A DNA stretch of 64,000 nt from Prorocentrum cordatum (lineage: Eukaryota; Sar; Dinophyceae; Prorocentrales; Prorocentraceae). The notes under the pieces are model-generated. The model saw nothing but the letters and a program-made list of their open reading frames with translations. It did no database searches and was not told where the DNA came from. Every line of letters starts with the position of its first letter. Position 1 is the first letter of the stretch. Below are positions 61,067-64,000 of this stretch, piece by piece. Where the stretch lies: positions 1,114,736 to 1,178,735 of the forward strand of contig CAUYUJ010003669.1 of NCBI GenBank assembly GCA_963575745.1. Reading direction: 5' to 3'. Made by a program: the position numbers and the translations under genes.

Positions 61067-64000
61067 AGGAGGCGGACAGCATAGGGGGGATACATGACGA
61101 GCGGGACCCAGACTCGTCAAGAATTCGACTTGCGTCTGCAAGTGTGCGTACTCTTCCCCCATGGCAAGATGAAGCTAGTTACAATCGCAATGCCTTCACG
61201 TCGCTGAAGAGCAAGACTGAACTTCTCCAGATGATGTTCCATGATGCTGGGTATGGGATCGTGGGCATCCAAGAGGGGCGCAGCACCACCAAACGTCATG
61301 TTGTGGGTAACTACTACGAGATGTTTACATGTGCGTGCCCCGAATCTCGATATGGCTCTCAAGTTTGGGTTTCGAATTCACTACAGTTTTCAGCCGACGT
61401 GTTCACTCAGCCAAGTGCACGGATCACCACAGTCGTTGGCGTGGCGCAGGCACTTGCCGCAGGGCTAGTGATATGCTCAGCGCACGCCCCACACGAGTTC
61501 TCCACCAAGCGCTCCAAGGACGACTTCTGGGAGATGCTCGAGAAGCACCTGATACAATACTCCTCCAAATGTCCCTCCTACTCCCTCATGCTGCTGATTG
61601 ACGCCAATGCTCGTGTCGGCAGCGTGAGATCTCCCGCTCTTGGTCTTGCATATATGGACAAAGAGAACAACAGTGGAGCTCGCTTTCGACGATGCCTGTG
61701 CAACACGAAAATGTACGCGGCCAACACAGACTTCCCAATTACATGGACCTGGATGTCGACGTACAGGACTACGGCCCGCATTGACTACGTTTGTATCAAA
61801 GCCAGCCGCAGACAGACAATATGCAATGCGTATGCGGATGAGAATGTTGATCTGATTTTGGACGGATCGATTGATCACAGACCTGTTGTGGTGGATGTGA
61901 CAATGCCGAAGGATGTTCAGATAGAGGAAGCGACCAGATGCAGAATGATCTTTGACAAGACGAAGCTCTCGGACTCGCACCTAGTGGAGCGCTTCAATCA
62001 GAAGATGTGGGCGTTCCAGTCCCAGAGAGATTGGTCAGTGGATCAGCGCCTTACCGAGTTGAATGCGTGGATCTTGCAACATGCTCGAGCCACGTTCGGC
62101 CCTCCTCAGAAGCGACCTCGGAAGCCATGGATATCATCGACATCATGGGGAGTGGTGCAGATGGTGGCCCCCCTGGTGCGGCTACGTCACAGAGGCTTCC
62201 GTGCTGAACGTCTTGCGTTGCTGGCCAAGGCGTGGTACGCCTTCGCGTCAGTGCTGCACGCCGACTTCGAGCGCCCCGCAACTGAGGGCGGACAGAGCGG
62301 CCTGCCCGCCGGCGCGGGGCGGCGAGGCTGGCGCGCCCGCGCAGCCCACGCCGAGGCTACATGCGCGCTGGCAGCGGTGCGACGCATGTCTGCCATGCTG
62401 CACCGAACGGCTCGCGATGTCGGGCTGATCTCTAGGAAGCTCGTCAAAGCCGACCGACAGATCTGGATCGGCATGAAAGCACTGGAGGCGCAATGGGCAC
62501 ATGTCAAGGGTGACTCACGCACCACCTACGCTATCACGAGAGCTCTGTCAGGGCGCGGACTGCCGACAGCCTCCGCGCTGCGTGGACCTGACGGTGAGCT
62601 CACCAGCACGCGTGGCGAGCGCGACATGCTGATGCGTGGCCACTTCGCCCAGGTCTTCCGTGGCAGGCTGACGGCCCCTGAGGCATTGGCTTCAGCGGCC
62701 GCGCCACCACGCTTTCAGCACTGTGTAGAATCGAGCGCGCTGCGCACCACACCGTGTGCCGCGCGTCGTGCATTCATGCTGTTAAAGAATTACAAGGGTG
62801 TAGGCAATGATGGCATACCAGGTGAGCTAATTCGATCGGCTATTGATTCGCTCGCTGTTAAGTTTTCGGAGCTTCATGTTAAGATTGTCGAGCAGGAACG
62901 ATGGCCTCTGTCATGGACTGGAGGTAGGCTCGTTGATATATATATATATAAAAGAAATGCAGCGTTGAAGATCCTGATGATTTTCGAGGGACCCTTCTTA
63001 CTGACCACTCTGCCACAGGTTTTTTTCTACCAGCTAAGGTCCGTGCTCGATAGTAAGTATAACGCACGCCAGCCCAGCATGCAGTGTGGAGCCACCGCCA
63101 AGCGTGGCACAGATTTTGCTTCACATCTCGTGCTCATGTTAGTCAACATGGCTAAGCTTCAGGACGCATGCGTGTTTGTGCTCTTCCTCGATTTAGTCAA
63201 AGCGTTTGATCGTGTTATACGTGAGCTTGTGTACGGCATGACAGATGAGCAGCTCGCCGACCCTCTCACATATTCTGTGTCACTAGGAGTGTCCACTGAG
63301 ACCGCTCGAAAGATCATTGTGTATCTAGACATGTACGGGTCAGCCTTCCAGCAGTGGCAGGTAGACCCAAAGGCGGCTGAGCTCATAGCTAGATTGCACC
63401 GCATGGCGTGGTTTCAGTATGCCGACCTCCATGAAGTAGTGCAGACAGTCACAGGCGGTCGCCAAGGGTGCGTGTTTGTCACAGTTGTGTTTAACGGAGC
63501 GTACAGCATCGCACTCTTCATGCTGTATTCCGAGCTTGCTAAGCTAGGACTCGGGCTCCGCATGTCTCGCAGCGAAGGCCCGTTTTGGAATGCAAGTCCA
63601 CACGACGGAGCACGTGATTTGCACGAAGAGCATGTGATGGATGCGGTTCTTGTTGATGACGAGTGCCTCGTGTTGCTCGCCTCCACCCCCAATCGCCTCA
63701 ACTCCGCCATCCACGCACTAATGAAAGCGGTCGTCCAGACGTTTGCAGCGTTCGCTCTGGAGATCAACTGGAAGCCTGACAAGTCCGAGTGCATGGTAGT
63801 GTACAGAGGTAAGCAGAGTAGCAGGCACTACGCTCGATTGAAATGCGGAAATCAACGCTGTTTCAAGTTTCCAGAGTTTGACATATCTCTGCATGTGGTC
63901 GATGAGTACAAACATCTAGGGTGTGTCGTGACTCCAGATGGTCGTCTGAAGCGTGACGCCGATCATAAGATTTCACAGACCATGAGCGCCTGCGTCCCTA
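61033..64000 (+). CDS. LINE ORF2: APE endonuclease and reverse transcriptase (partial)
   Basis: One phase is open from 60025 to the window edge (~1,320 codons); only the part after ORF1 looks selected. The first ATG in this phase after the ORF1 stop is at 61231, inside the endonuclease and after its first strand (RLASASVRTL), so separate AUG initiation would lose the N-terminus; expression by -1 frameshifting from ORF1 is inferred. Order: endonuclease 61120-61900, linker 61900-62760, RT 62790 to ~63950 with motifs listed separately. Two compensating frame slips lie at 62936-62950 and 63020-63026. No stop codon occurs within the window. The end of ORF2 is not in the window, so activity cannot be judged. 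Confidence 0.8.
61120..61900 (+). other. APE-type endonuclease domain of the plus-strand LINE
   Basis: Motifs in order: RLASASVRTL (the usual T-A-N-V-x-T-L strand; the Asn is Ser here), GIVGIQEGRS (metal-binding Glu), VICSAHAPHE, LMLLIDANARVGS (Asp and Asn pair), TARIDYVCIKAS, and SIDHRPVVVDV (the D-H pair). Length and spacing fit a complete domain. The Asn-to-Ser change in the first motif is the one anomaly and could reduce activity. Confidence 0.75.
62790..63960 (+). other. Reverse transcriptase domain of the plus-strand LINE
   Basis: GNDGIPGELIRS (motif 0), WPLSWTGGRLVDIY (motif 1), DPDDFRGTLLTDHSA (motif 2, encoded out of phase), QCGATAKRGTDFASH, LFLDLVKAFDRV (motif A; catalytic Asp codon 63190-63192), GGRQGCVF (motif B), AVLVDDECLV (motif C; VDD at 63652-63660), NWKPDKSECM (motif D) and EYKHLGCVVTPDG (motif E). 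All three catalytic aspartates are present. It copies the element RNA at the nicked target. Confidence 0.85.
62936..63026 (+). other. Out-of-phase segment between two slippage-prone runs
   Basis: In the open phase the region reads through as IYKRNAALKILMIFEGPF, unlike any RT. In the +2 phase 62961-63020 reads SVEDPDDFRGTLLTDHSA, the expected RT motif 2. The phase changes at the 15-nt (AT)n run 62936-62950 and back at the seven-T run 63020-63026. So length changes in two simple runs cancel and only ~25 codons are scrambled. Confidence 0.75.

Larger units (their letters stand above)
59910..64000 (+). mobile_element. Non-LTR retrotransposon (LINE), 5' part, runs off window
   Basis: DinoSL relict, 79-nt leader, ORF1 (60026-61066), then an endonuclease-RT frame open to the window edge. 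The RT is complete at least through motif E. Any RNase H, Cys-rich tail and 3' end lie beyond 64000. It is in the opposite orientation to the 30-36 kb LINE and not closely similar to it in protein sequence, so the two belong to different lineages. Confidence 0.8.

Overview
The window looks like nuclear DNA of a dinoflagellate. The strongest evidence is a tandem relict of the dinoflagellate spliced leader (DinoSL) at 59910-59946. Supporting evidence is a sequence made mostly of simple repeats, minisatellites and dispersed modules, with GC-rich spacers and non-LTR retrotransposons whose gag-like ORF1 carries a zinc finger and whose pol carries an APE-type endonuclease, a reverse transcriptase and, in one element, RNase H. 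The genus is inferred only; the ORF1 style reminds me of Prorocentrum-type genomes. No ordinary single-copy host gene, rRNA or tRNA could be recognised.

Layout. 1-13 kb: pyrimidine and purine tracts, a very CpG-rich block (1.9-3.3 kb), a degenerate coding-like tract on the minus strand (3.45-5.04 kb), a (GAT)n block, a long hairpin (6971-7032), a ~110-bp tandem family (9.0-9.8 kb) and a CTTGGGGGCCTC-type repeat block (11.4-12.8 kb). 13-19 kb: two copies of a composite element (module A, 73-bp satellite, module C), one of them split by an 885-bp pentanucleotide array, a 400-bp (AGT)n tract, and the second and third of three copies of a ~115-bp MITE (the first is at 7.9 kb). 20-29 kb: a 27-bp inverted repeat, a CTACTCA heptamer array, CACTGTCCC arrays, long poly-G/poly-C islands, a 1.3-kb element bounded by AAATCCGCCGACCCC inverted repeats that ends in a zinc-finger-like ORF, and a (GAT)n block that flips to (CAT)n. 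29-36 kb: a LINE ORF2 C-terminal fragment, two minisatellites, then an almost complete but broken LINE on the minus strand. 37-45 kb: 18-bp GACCTCAGAGACGGAGGA minisatellites with recurring GGATGTCTCGAGCGA units and a 140-bp hairpin module, a six-copy hairpin array and a TIR element between direct repeats. 46-53 kb: an inverted pair of repeat domains enclosing a perfect 59-nt palindrome and a ~0.9-kb tandem duplication. 54-58 kb: coding-like but frameshifted minus-strand sequence. 59-64 kb: a 672-bp TIR element, the DinoSL relict and a LINE that runs off the right edge.

The most interesting system is the right-hand LINE. Its ORF1 lies 80 bp downstream of a doubled DinoSL relict, so this copy appears to descend from a trans-spliced RNA. 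ORF1 ends just after a canonical A_AAA_AAC slippery heptamer. A -1 shift there enters, without a stop, the endonuclease-RT frame, which has no ATG of its own until inside the endonuclease. The RT frame also holds two compensating slippages, in a TA run and a T run. The left LINE has similar protein architecture but a different ORF1/ORF2 phase, an in-frame TAG in the endonuclease and an internal deletion that removed RT motif A.
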